Assembly: GCF_052169755.1 (NCBI RefSeq)
Contig: NZ_JBQNBV010000061.1
Location: 1-11,932 of the forward strand
Length of the DNA: 11,932 nucleotides
Direction: 5' to 3'
Source: Selenomonas sp052169755
GTDB lineage: Bacteria > Bacillota > Negativicutes > Selenomonadales > Selenomonadaceae
Shown one piece after another: positions 1-5,947 of this stretch (position 1 is its first letter; each line of letters starts with the position of its first letter). The notes under the pieces are model-generated. The model worked only from the letters and a program-made list of their open reading frames with translations, did no database searches and had not been told where the DNA came from. Both the position numbers and the translations under genes were made by a program.

Positions 1-229
1 CGCCCACGCGCCGCGCTGTCAAGAGCACGAGCACAGAGGCGAAGGATCGAGCGACGGTCAACAGCACCATGCGCGGCTGCTCAAATATGCCGATGGCAGC
101 GATGGAAAGCGTTCCCAAGGCGCCGACCATGATGAGATCCGCCATGCTCAGGAGATTCATAAAGACGCCTTCCAGGGCGGCAGGCATAGCGATCGCAAGA
201 TACTTGCGGTCGTGGGCAGTCAATGTCAT
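1..229 (-). CDS. MATE-family efflux protein, N-terminal part (cut by window edge)
   Basis: Seen: an open frame begins at an ATG at 229 and stays open for 76 codons to the window edge, so only the N-terminus is visible. The protein has a hydrophobic first helix (about residues 11-28), then DLIMVGALGTLSIAAIG (31-47), then a second hydrophobic stretch. This matches the first-helix and loop pattern of MATE exporters, in which an Asp and a VG..LGT..IAA motif follow TM1. Family knowledge: MATE proteins export cationic or organic small molecules by Na+ or H+ antiport across the inner membrane. Context: the start lies 8 bp after the stop of the second ABC ATPase, so it is probably the last visible gene of the cobalamin-controlled transporter operon. 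No strong Shine-Dalgarno is evident (GGAG lies 13 nt upstream), which fits translational coupling. The substrate cannot be told from this fragment. Confidence 0.8.
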   Translation of the reverse strand, partial: MTLTAHDRKYLAIAMPAALEGVFMNLLSMADLIMVGALGTLSIAAIGIFEQPRMVLLTVARSFASVLVLLTARRVG

Positions 230-237
230 AAATCGTC

Positions 238-1218
238 TCAAGCTCCCTTTGCTTCCGCTTCACCTTCAGAAAACAGATGGCATGCTACGACATGCCCCGA
301 TGCAAATTCTCTGCGTTTAGGCTTCGTCTCTTTGCAAACAGGCATACATTTGTCGCAGCGGTTTTGGAAGGGACATCCCTGCGGCACATCGAGCGGACTG
401 GGTATCTCTCCGCGAAGCAGACGGACATCCGCTTCACCCTTGGGCTGCAGCGGGAAAACCGACTTCATCAATGCCTGCGTATAGGGATGCTTCGCCTCGG
501 GCAAATCCTTCGCCTGCAGGATCTCGACGACATTGCCGAGATACATGACGACGACGCGGTGCGTCAAAAGCGATACAAGCGCCAAATCGTGACAGATGAA
601 GAGGATGGATATGCCCTTCTCCTTCTGCAATCTTGCCAAAAGCTCGACGACCTTTTCCTGCACCGAAACATCCAGCGCACTCGTCGCCTCGTCGCAGACA
701 AGGATCTCCGGCTCCAGCGCCAGTGCGCGCGCGATGCCGACGCGCTGCCTCTGTCCGCCGCTCATATTGCCGGGATAACGCTCGGCAAATTCTGAGGGCA
801 GCTCGACAAGGTTCAGCAGCTCCTTCGCCTTCTCCGCCGCACTCGTTTTCAAAAGATCGAAGTTACGCAAAGGCTCGGCAAGAATATCCTTGATTTTCAT
901 CTTGGGATTGAACGCCGTGCCGGGATCTTGAAAAACCATCTGGATGCTGCGGCGATTCTGCCTTGCGTCCTCTCCCGTAAGAGAGGTAATCTCCTTATCC
1001 CGAAGAAAAATCTTTCCTTCCGTCGGCTTATGCAGCTGCATAAGCGTCTTGACCAGCGTACTTTTGCCGCAGCCGCTCTCGCCCACGATGCCGAGCGTCT
1101 CCCCCCTGCGGAGGGAGAAGCTCACATCGTCACATGCCGTGAGTGCGCGGCCGTCAGCTGTAGGAAAACGCTTCGTGATATGTTCGATGCGTAAAACTTC
1201 TTCGTTTTTAACTGGCAT
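238..1218 (-). CDS. ABC importer ATPase, NikE/DppF/OppF class
   Basis: A 326-residue ATPase that powers the Nik/Dpp/Opp-class importer encoded just upstream. Visible motifs: Walker A GESGCGKST (46-54), Q-loop Gln97, signature MSGGQRQRV (152-160), Walker B ending in DEATSALD (176-183) and switch His210. The C-terminal oligopeptide-transporter extension includes HPYTQALM (244-251) and a cysteine set at 282, 288, 291 and 295 (CX5CX2CX3C). This motif is typical of Dpp/Opp ATPases and is reported to hold an Fe-S cluster in some. I chose the ATG at 1218 because GGAGG sits 8 nt upstream and the protein then begins like the family. The frame stays open another 49 codons upstream, but those encode an Arg-rich, non-homologous stretch inside the preceding gene. 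The start overlaps the end of the previous ATPase gene by 11 bp. Substrate specificity cannot be read from the ATPase. Confidence 0.93.
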   Translation of the reverse strand: MPVKNEEVLRIEHITKRFPTADGRALTACDDVSFSLRRGETLGIVGESGCGKSTLVKTLMQLHKPTEGKIFLRDKEITSLTGEDARQNRRSIQMVFQDPGTAFNPKMKIKDILAEPLRNFDLLKTSAAEKAKELLNLVELPSEFAERYPGNMSGGQRQRVGIARALALEPEILVCDEATSALDVSVQEKVVELLARLQKEKGISILFICHDLALVSLLTHRVVVMYLGNVVEILQAKDLPEAKHPYTQALMKSVFPLQPKGEADVRLLRGEIPSPLDVPQGCPFQNRCDKCMPVCKETKPKRREFASGHVVACHLFSEGEAEAKGA

Positions 1219-1996
1219 ACGACATACCTCCGATCTGCGGTACGGAATGCAGGAGTTCCTTCGTATAATCCGCCTGCGGATTTTCAATGATCGCCTCAGA
1301 CGTCCCCTCTTCCACCACATGCCCGTTCTGCATGACCATGATCTTGTCCGACATATACGTCGCAACGCCGAGGTTGTGCGTGACGAGGATGATGGCTGTG
1401 CCGTCCTCGCGGCAGATCTTCATGAGTTCTTTGACCACCTGCGCCTGCGTCGTGACGTCAAGCGCCGAGGTCGGCTCGTCCGCCAAGAGAAGCTGCGGTC
1501 GAAAGAACATCGCCATAGCGACACCGACGCGCTGACGCATACCGCCCGAAAGCTCAAAAGGAAAACTGTCCATGATGGTATCCGGATTCGGAAGCTGCAT
1601 CTTTTCCAGCATTTCCTTCGCCTCTTTTTCCGCCTTCTTCGGCTCCATCGAGCTGTGCTCAAGGATGTATTCGACAAACTGGCTGCCGATCGTGCGGATG
1701 GGATTCATCATGCTGCCGCTGTCCTGAAAGATCATCGAGATGTTGCGCCCGCTGATGTCGCGCCACATCTTCGGCGTATTTTTCAGCATGTTTACGCCGG
1801 AAAATATGATCTCGCCTTCATTCACGCGCCCCTCGTGGGGGAGGCAGCCCAAGACCGCGCGTATGACGCTGGTCTTGCCGCTGCCGCTCTCGCCTACGAG
1901 TGACAATACTTCGCCGGGATCGAGGGAAAAACTTATGCCATGCACCATCTCGGCGCCGGCATATTGGATATGGAGGTTCTTGACCTCGAGAAGCAT
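1208..1996 (-). CDS. ABC importer ATPase, NikD/DppD/OppD class
   Basis: A 262-residue nucleotide-binding subunit, the first of the two ATPases that pair in Nik/Dpp/Opp-class importers. Visible motifs: Walker A GESGSGKTS (35-43), Q-loop Gln91, signature LSGGMRQRV (149-157), Walker B/D-loop LLLADEPTSALD (169-180) and switch His207. ADYTKELL (242-249) is the usual tail motif. The protein ends soon after it, so it lacks the long cysteine-bearing C-terminal extension present in its partner. This short form is the one common for NikD. The ATG at 1996 is preceded by AAGGA at good spacing. It begins 18 bp after the binding-protein stop and overlaps the next ATPase by 11 bp, so the two subunits are probably made in equal amounts by coupled translation. 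Confidence 0.93.
   Translation of the reverse strand: MLLEVKNLHIQYAGAEMVHGISFSLDPGEVLSLVGESGSGKTSVIRAVLGCLPHEGRVNEGEIIFSGVNMLKNTPKMWRDISGRNISMIFQDSGSMMNPIRTIGSQFVEYILEHSSMEPKKAEKEAKEMLEKMQLPNPDTIMDSFPFELSGGMRQRVGVAMAMFFRPQLLLADEPTSALDVTTQAQVVKELMKICREDGTAIILVTHNLGVATYMSDKIMVMQNGHVVEEGTSEAIIENPQADYTKELLHSVPQIGGMSYAS
1227..1231 (-). promoter_or_regulatory. Shine-Dalgarno that sets the start of the second ABC ATPase
   Basis: GGAGG on the minus strand lies 8 nt before the ATG at 1218, inside the 3' end of the preceding ATPase gene. It selects 1218 over the upstream in-frame starts. Confidence 0.8.
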
Positions 1997-2014
1997 ATCG
2001 TTCTTCCTTTCTCC

Positions 2015-3574
2015 TTACTTCGCCGGGCGAATCTTGTTCGTGACCCAATAGTAGTCGGACGGATACATCGTCGCGCCCGTGATCTTCGTCGAGCTGATGA
2101 TGTTCGTCTCGGGATAGCCGAAGAACAGCCCCGCGCCATCGTTCATGATGATCTGCTGGATGTCGATCATGAGCTGGCGGCGCTTCGCCTTATCAAACTC
2201 CGTGGAAAGCTCGGCGAACTTCGCATCGAGGGCAGGATTGCTGTAGCCCGAGCCATTCTGCGGGTTGTCGCCGTCCTTGTTCGTGCGCCAGTACCAGTTG
2301 AGGAAGATCTCGGGATCGCCCGTATTCGCCGTCGTGATGTTGGAAATCAAAAGATCATATTCACCGTTGATGCCCATCTTGTCGATGAGGTTGTAGTCAA
2401 CGCTCTTGATCTTGACGTCGATGCCGACCTTCTTGGCGTCCGCCTGCACGGCTTCCGCATAGATGGGCAGCTCGGCGCGGCTGTTGTAGATGACGAAATC
2501 AACGCTCAGCGGCTTGCCGTCCTTATCGCGGATGCCGTCGCCGTTCGTATCCTTCCAGCCGGCTTCATCAAGCAGCTTCTTGGCGCGCTCTACATCGTAG
2601 TGGTTCGGGTCGGTGAGTTTGTCGAAGCCATAGTCCATAGAAGGCGGAATCGGCGCCTTGCCTTCGATGAAGGTGCCCTTCAGGATAACCTCATTGTAAG
2701 ACTTGCGGTCGCACATGCTGATGAACGCCGCGCGAACCTTCGGGTCGCCCAGGACGCCCTTCTGATTGATGCGTGCGAGCACCACGCGCAGAGACGCGAT
2801 GCGGTCGATGTGGAACTTCGAGGAGTCATTGAAAAGACCGATGTCGCCCGCGCCGATGTTCACAGCCATATCGACTTCGCCCGACTGGAGAGCCATAGCT
2901 CGCGTATTCGGATCGTCAATCGAGGGAATCTCGACCTTCTCATACGGCACTTCGCCGTCCCAGTAGTGCGGATTCTTCTTCATGACCGCCTTTTCCTTGG
3001 TGAAGGATTCGCAGACATAAGGACCCGTGCAGATCGGACCCTGCTTTGCAAAGTCGCGCTCGCCTTCCGCCGTCGTATCGACGATGAGGAAGAGCGGGTC
3101 AGCGAGGAAGCCCGGCATATTCGGCTCAGGCTTCTCCGTCGTGATGATGAGGTTCTGCCCTTCCGCTTTTATTTCCTTGTACTTGAAAAACGTCTCCGCG
3201 CGCTTGTTCTTCGCGAAAGCGCGCTCGATGGACGCCTTGACCGCTTCCGCCGTCAGATCCTTGCCGTTCGAGAACTTCACGCCGTCGCGAATCTTGAACG
3301 TCCACGTCATGTGATCGTCGCTGATCTTCCAGCTCTCTGCGAGCCACGGCTGCACGTTCATCTTCTCGTCGAACTTTGCCAAGGCCTCGCCCATGCCGTA
3401 GCGCATGACGACCCAGCCAAAATAGTTCTCCGTCGGCTCCAAGCTGTCGGCGAAGTTCGTCACGCCGACCTTGAGCGTCGAGTTGTCCGCCTTGTCCGAG
3501 CCGCAGCCCGCAAAGATTGCGGCGGAGAATACCAAGGTGAATACAAGGAAAAGCCATCGTTTCATTTTGTTCAC
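2015..3574 (-). CDS. Family 5 extracellular solute-binding lipoprotein (Nik/Dpp/Opp type)
   Basis: A 519-residue periplasmic or surface substrate receptor of the importer. The N-terminus is a lipoprotein signal: positively charged MNKMKR, a hydrophobic core, then the lipobox IFAGC with lipidated Cys24. The mature part follows the SBP family 5 plan: LKVGVTNFADSLEP near the start, W78LAESW (residues about 77-82), the W91TFKIRDGVKFSNGKDLTAE stretch, TGPY (183-186), NPHYW (201-205) and AKKLLDEAGW (331-340). An EF-hand-like loop DTNGDGIRDKDG occupies 342-353. The GTG at 3574 is preferred over the ATG three codons later because AAAGGGG sits 7 nt upstream of it. Length and motifs do not separate nickel, cobalt-chelate and peptide receptors. 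The cobalamin riboswitch upstream argues for a cobalt- or corrinoid-related ligand, but that is inference. Unusually for this class, the gene is third in the operon rather than first. Confidence 0.93.
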   Translation of the reverse strand: MNKMKRWLFLVFTLVFSAAIFAGCGSDKADNSTLKVGVTNFADSLEPTENYFGWVVMRYGMGEALAKFDEKMNVQPWLAESWKISDDHMTWTFKIRDGVKFSNGKDLTAEAVKASIERAFAKNKRAETFFKYKEIKAEGQNLIITTEKPEPNMPGFLADPLFLIVDTTAEGERDFAKQGPICTGPYVCESFTKEKAVMKKNPHYWDGEVPYEKVEIPSIDDPNTRAMALQSGEVDMAVNIGAGDIGLFNDSSKFHIDRIASLRVVLARINQKGVLGDPKVRAAFISMCDRKSYNEVILKGTFIEGKAPIPPSMDYGFDKLTDPNHYDVERAKKLLDEAGWKDTNGDGIRDKDGKPLSVDFVIYNSRAELPIYAEAVQADAKKVGIDVKIKSVDYNLIDKMGINGEYDLLISNITTANTGDPEIFLNWYWRTNKDGDNPQNGSGYSNPALDAKFAELSTEFDKAKRRQLMIDIQQIIMNDGAGLFFGYPETNIISSTKITGATMYPSDYYWVTNKIRPAK

Positions 3575-3581
3575 AAAAATA

Positions 3582-3589
3582 CCCCTTTC
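3582..3589 (-). promoter_or_regulatory. Shine-Dalgarno that sets a GTG start for the binding protein
   Basis: GAAAGGGG on the minus strand ends 7 nt before the GTG at 3574. The alternative ATG at 3565 would be 16 nt away, too far for good initiation. Confidence 0.7.
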
Positions 3590-4402
3590 TTAATTTGCCT
3601 TTTTGGGATCCATGACATCGCGCAGACTGTCGCCCCAGAGATTGAAGATGGCGACGACGATGAGGATCGCGACGCCCGGATAGACCATGAGCCAGGGCGC
3701 TGTCTGGATGAACTGCCGCCCCTCGTTGAGCATGAGCCCCCACTCGGGCGTCGGCGGCTGTGCGCCGAAACCGAGGAATGACAGACCGGCGATCTCCATC
3801 ATCATAGAGCCGATATCCGTCGCCGCCGTCAAGATGATCGTCGGCAAAAGATTCGGCACGATATGACGCCAAATAATCATCGACGTGCGCGTGCCGTTCG
3901 TGACGGCGGCAGCGAGGAAATCCTGCTGCGCCAGCTTGAGCGTCAGGCTACGCGCCAGTCGCGCGTACCTCGTCCAGCCGACGGCGGAAAGCGCCAAGAT
4001 TGTGTTCGCGATGCTGCCGCCGAGCATACCGGCGATGGCGATGGCGAGCACAATGCCCGGGAAAGCCAGCACCATGTCCGTAAAGCGCATGAGCAGGGTG
4101 TCGACCTTGCCGCCGACGAAACCTGCGACAACGCCGACGAGCGTGCCGACGACAGACATGATGAATACGATGCCGAGCGCCATAGCGATGGAAATCCTCA
4201 TGCCATACAGGATGCGCGTGAAAGAATCCCTGCCGAGCTTGTCCGTGCCAAAGAGATGCTCTGCGGACGGCGGCAGAAGCGACGTCTGCATCGAGGACGT
4301 ATACGGGTCATACGGCGCCAGATACGGCGCGACGACCGCTGCCAAAATGAGCAGAACGACCAAGACTGAATAAAGATAGAAAAGTTTCCTGTCCTTTGCC
4401 AT
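3590..4402 (-). CDS. ABC importer permease, NikC/DppC/OppC class
   Basis: A 270-residue inner-membrane permease, the second of the two channel subunits. After a short charged N-terminus there is a first TM (about 10-29). The N-terminal signature FGTDKLGRDSFTRILYGMRI (51-70) follows, typical of DppC/OppC/NikC proteins. Further helices follow at about 74-96 and 110-130. The cytoplasmic EAA-like coupling loop lies around 163-184 (DFLAAAVTNG...WRHIVPN). LSFLGFGAQPPTPEWG (207-222) and the closing NLWGDSLRDVMDP (254-266) are strong family marks. Its ATG overlaps the previous gene's stop as TGATG, with AGAGGGGG just upstream, so the two permeases are probably translationally coupled. The binding-protein gene starts 15 bp after its stop. 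Confidence 0.94.
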   Translation of the reverse strand: MAKDRKLFYLYSVLVVLLILAAVVAPYLAPYDPYTSSMQTSLLPPSAEHLFGTDKLGRDSFTRILYGMRISIAMALGIVFIMSVVGTLVGVVAGFVGGKVDTLLMRFTDMVLAFPGIVLAIAIAGMLGGSIANTILALSAVGWTRYARLARSLTLKLAQQDFLAAAVTNGTRTSMIIWRHIVPNLLPTIILTAATDIGSMMMEIAGLSFLGFGAQPPTPEWGLMLNEGRQFIQTAPWLMVYPGVAILIVVAIFNLWGDSLRDVMDPKKAN

Positions 4403-5343
4403 CAGCGTCCCCCTCTCTTCAAGCGCGGATCAAGCTGCGCGTAAGAAATATCGACGAGGAGGTTGATGAGCATGTAGAGTATGGCGATCCACAGTACGAA
4501 TCCCTGCACCAGCGGATAGTCGCGCATCTCAATCGCATGGACCGCCATCTTGCCGAGTCCCGGCCACGAGAATACCATCTCAATGACAGCGACGCCGCCC
4601 AAGAGCCAGCCGACGGCGAGACCCAGAAGCGTCACGAGCGGCAGGCAGGCGTTCGGCAGTACATGACGCCAAAGAATGCGCTGCATGGAAAGCCCCCGCG
4701 CCTTTGCGCCGATGACGTAGTCCTGTCCAAGCTCTTCGAGGACAGCCGTGCGCACCTGCCGCGTATACTTCGCCGACATCACGATGGCAAGCGTGAAGGC
4801 AGGAAGCACGATGCCGCGCAGCGTAACATCGCCGCCCGCAATCGGAAAGATGTGCAGCTTCAGTCCAAAGATGTAAAGCAGCACAAGCCCAATCCAAAAA
4901 CCCGGCATCGAAACACCGAAAAACGAAAGAGCACGGATCGCATAGTCGATCCAACGATTGCGGTAAAGGGCTGCGACAATGCCCAACGGCAGGGAGATCA
5001 AGACTGTCATGGCAGTCGCTGCCACGGCAAGCGCCAGCGTGCCCGGCAGGCACTGCATGAGCTTGTCGAACACGGGGATCTTCGCCGAATACGAGCGTCC
5101 CATGTCGCCTTGCAGCACGCCGCCCAGCCATCTCCCATACTGCACGAGAAACGGCTGATCCAAGCCGAGTTCCTTTCGCGTCGCGTCGATCGTTTCCTGC
5201 GACACGACAGAATCGCCTACCTCCAGGAGCGTCTCCGCTGGATCGCCCGGCGAGAGATACGTCAAACTGAATGTCAAAAAGCTCACGCCGAAAAGCGTGA
5301 CGATCATTTGACACAGACGGCGTATCAATTCTTTTCCTTTCAA
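4402..5343 (-). CDS. ABC importer permease, NikB/DppB/OppB class; first gene of the cobalamin-controlled operon
   Basis: A 313-residue inner-membrane permease. It has the family's N-terminal TM (about 9-30, ending in LSPGDPAETLL). Next come KELGLDQPFLVQYGRWL (57-73) and QGDMGRSY (78-85), helices at about 102-125, 135-160 and 178-195, and the EAA-like loop GAKARGLSMQRILWRHVLPN (212-231). It ends with FSWPGLGKMAVHAI (258-271) and a short DPRLKRGGR tail. The start is a TTG at 5343, with GAGG 7 nt upstream and another GGAG just before it. No in-frame ATG fits the family's N-terminus. Expression should be governed by the riboswitch and terminator in the roughly 500-nt leader. Its stop overlaps the next permease's start by one base. 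Confidence 0.93.
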   Translation of the reverse strand: MKGKELIRRLCQMIVTLFGVSFLTFSLTYLSPGDPAETLLEVGDSVVSQETIDATRKELGLDQPFLVQYGRWLGGVLQGDMGRSYSAKIPVFDKLMQCLPGTLALAVAATAMTVLISLPLGIVAALYRNRWIDYAIRALSFFGVSMPGFWIGLVLLYIFGLKLHIFPIAGGDVTLRGIVLPAFTLAIVMSAKYTRQVRTAVLEELGQDYVIGAKARGLSMQRILWRHVLPNACLPLVTLLGLAVGWLLGGVAVIEMVFSWPGLGKMAVHAIEMRDYPLVQGFVLWIAILYMLINLLVDISYAQLDPRLKRGGR

Positions 5344-5350
5344 TGCAATA

Positions 5351-5360
5351 CCTCATCTCC
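5351..5360 (-). promoter_or_regulatory. Shine-Dalgarno for the TTG start of the first transporter gene
   Basis: On the minus strand GGAGATGAGG lies upstream of TTG at 5343; its last four bases GAGG are 7 nt away. The GAGG overlaps the TGA stop (5355-5353) of the small leader frame as TGAGG, an arrangement often seen in translational coupling. Confidence 0.65.
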
Positions 5361-5553
5361 TTACAAAATCAAAAATTACTCCTGCAAAATCCTCCCGAAA
5401 CCTCATAGAAGGATTTTTATGCGGAAACGCAGCTCTTGCGGCGTTTCCATAAGAAAACCGCACGTCTGTCAACTGACGACAAGACGTGCGGTACTTCTTA
5501 CAAAGCGCAGAATACCAGCGGCATATCTCCACACAGGAAACACACCTCGGCAT
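5353..5553 (-). CDS. Candidate 66-residue cysteine-rich leader ORF (uncertain)
   Basis: A possible small gene lying between the riboswitch aptamer and the first permease. The ATG at 5553 has AGGGAG 4 nt upstream. The protein starts MPRCVSCVEICRWYSALC and carries Cys at 4, 7, 11, 18 and 25, followed by a tail rich in Arg and Phe. The frame runs through the intrinsic terminator hairpin and closes on a TGA that overlaps the Shine-Dalgarno of the permease gene, 9 nt before its TTG. If translated, ribosomes would disturb the terminator and could feed translation into the permease. Against it: codon choice (TGT, ATA, AGG) differs from the neighbouring genes, I recognise no family, and a chance open frame of this length is quite possible. 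Confidence 0.2.
   Translation of the reverse strand: MPRCVSCVEICRWYSALCKKYRTSCRQLTDVRFSYGNAARAAFPHKNPSMRFREDFAGVIFDFVRR
5423..5448 (-). other. Second hairpin after the riboswitch terminator
   Basis: A perfect 8-bp stem GGAAACGC/GCGTTTCC (5423-5430 with 5441-5448) with a 10-base loop. It starts only a few bases downstream (minus strand) of the terminator's U-tract. It is followed by an A-rich stretch rather than a U-run, so it is not itself a good terminator. It may block 3' decay or belong to the expression platform. Confidence 0.45.
5451..5491 (-). terminator. Intrinsic terminator in the cobalamin riboswitch expression platform
   Basis: A GC-rich 10-bp perfect stem (5458-5467 with 5482-5491, CCGCACGTCT/AGACGTGCGG) extends by 3 bp past one bulged base to a 7-base loop. 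On the minus strand it is followed at once by TTTTCTT (5457-5451). On the plus strand no comparable U-run follows, so it works in the minus direction. It lies about 100 nt after the aptamer and before the first gene, as expected for premature termination when cobalamin binds. A 7-bp competing pairing is possible: minus-strand TGTGTGG, from about 5535 to 5529, against the terminator's CCGCACG arm. I propose it only as a candidate antiterminator. Confidence 0.85.
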
Positions 5554-5592
5554 TCATCTCCCTATCTCTCGTAAGTCAAACAATGAATCTTA

Positions 5593-5817
5593 TCATAAGC
5601 AGGCTTTCTGGCTCTCGGATCATCGTTTGTTTCCGTCTTCCCAGGATTTCTCCCAGTGACATTTCAGGAAGCGCTGATCATTCAGCACTTTCATAAGAAA
5701 CAGCGATTTCAGCGTTTCCCTTGGAAACAAATTCCCCGATTACAGCTGCGGGACAGCATGGGCATCTCACCCATTTTCCTCTCATCGCTCGCCAATCTAA
5801 ATCGGCGACACTTATGA
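5593..5817 (-). promoter_or_regulatory. Cobalamin riboswitch aptamer
   Basis: Read on the minus strand, the region carries the conserved cobalamin-aptamer blocks in order. First is a P2-like stem TCGCC...GGCGA. Next come GAGGAAAATGGGTG and GATGCCCATGCTGTCCCGCAGCTGTAA, the core block ending in the C-GCAACUGUAA-type motif. Then come GTCACTGG (the B12-box CCACUG equivalent), CCTGGGAAGACG, GATGATCC, and finally AGCCAGAAAGCCTGC (consensus AGCCAGGAGACCUGCC). A perfect 7-bp P1 stem, TCATAAG (complement of 5811-5817) with CTTATGA (complement of 5593-5599), closes the structure. Peripheral hairpins GTTTCC/GGAAAC and GCTGA/TCAGC lie in the variable arm. Family knowledge: binding of adenosyl- or another cobalamin usually turns off cobalt or B12 transport and synthesis genes. 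Here a terminator and then the ABC importer operon follow. Which cobalamin form it prefers cannot be told by eye. Confidence 0.93.
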
Positions 5818-5855
5818 CGTATGTATGAAATTTTAACAGATAACTTCTACTAACG

Positions 5856-5884
5856 ATTATATAACAAAGCCCCTAATATGGCAA
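5856..5884 (-). promoter_or_regulatory. Sigma-A type promoter of the riboswitch/transporter operon
   Basis: On the minus strand, -35 TTGCCA (5884-5879) is separated by exactly 17 bp from a perfect -10 TATAAT (5861-5856). The expected start is near 5848-5850, about 35 nt before the P1 stem of the riboswitch, giving a leader of roughly 505 nt to the first gene. The local sequence is markedly AT-rich compared with the flanking genes. Confidence 0.85.
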
Positions 5885-5896
5885 GCATAAAGGAAT

Positions 5897-5940
5897 GGTC
5901 TTATATGAGGGAAATATTTCCTTATATGCAAATATAGACC
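5897..5940 (-). promoter_or_regulatory. Dyad with 21-bp-spaced direct repeats upstream of the operon promoter
   Basis: An AT-rich element just upstream of the -35 box. It contains a perfect 12-bp palindrome GGAAATATTTCC (5910-5921), two exact copies of CTTATATG (5900-5907 and 5921-5928) in direct orientation 21 bp apart, and an outer inverted pair GGTCT/AGACC (5897-5901 with 5936-5940). The 21-bp spacing is two helical turns, which would suit a regulator or RNA polymerase contact upstream of the promoter. Alternatively the whole dyad is a weak stem-loop at the 3' end of the preceding operon; it starts about 7 nt after that operon's last stop codon, but no good U-tract follows. I do not recognise it as a known operator. 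Confidence 0.5.
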
Positions 5941-5947
5941 AATCTCC

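Noticed and set aside
1219..1365. N-terminal extension of 49 codons on the second ABC ATPase
   Set aside because: The extension is Arg/Cys-rich noise inside the previous gene, whereas the ATG at 1218 has GGAGG at 8 nt and gives a family-like N-terminus.
1940..3781. A very long (613-codon) open frame on the plus strand, plus others such as 944-1903 and 4396-5574
   Set aside because: They lie antisense to genes with complete family motifs, show no recognisable domains, and are rich in His, Arg, Asp and Glu. They are a by-product of GC-rich third positions in the real genes.
5436..5696. Plus-strand open frame across the riboswitch region
   Set aside because: It is antisense to the aptamer and terminator, has no Shine-Dalgarno that I can see, and matches no family. 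RNA structure on the minus strand explains the sequence.
5897..5940. Reading the dyad as a standard intrinsic terminator of the right-hand operon
   Set aside because: The stem is AT-rich with a bulge, and what follows (ATTCCTTTATG) is not a proper U-tract. It is kept as a regulatory candidate instead, with the terminator as an alternative.
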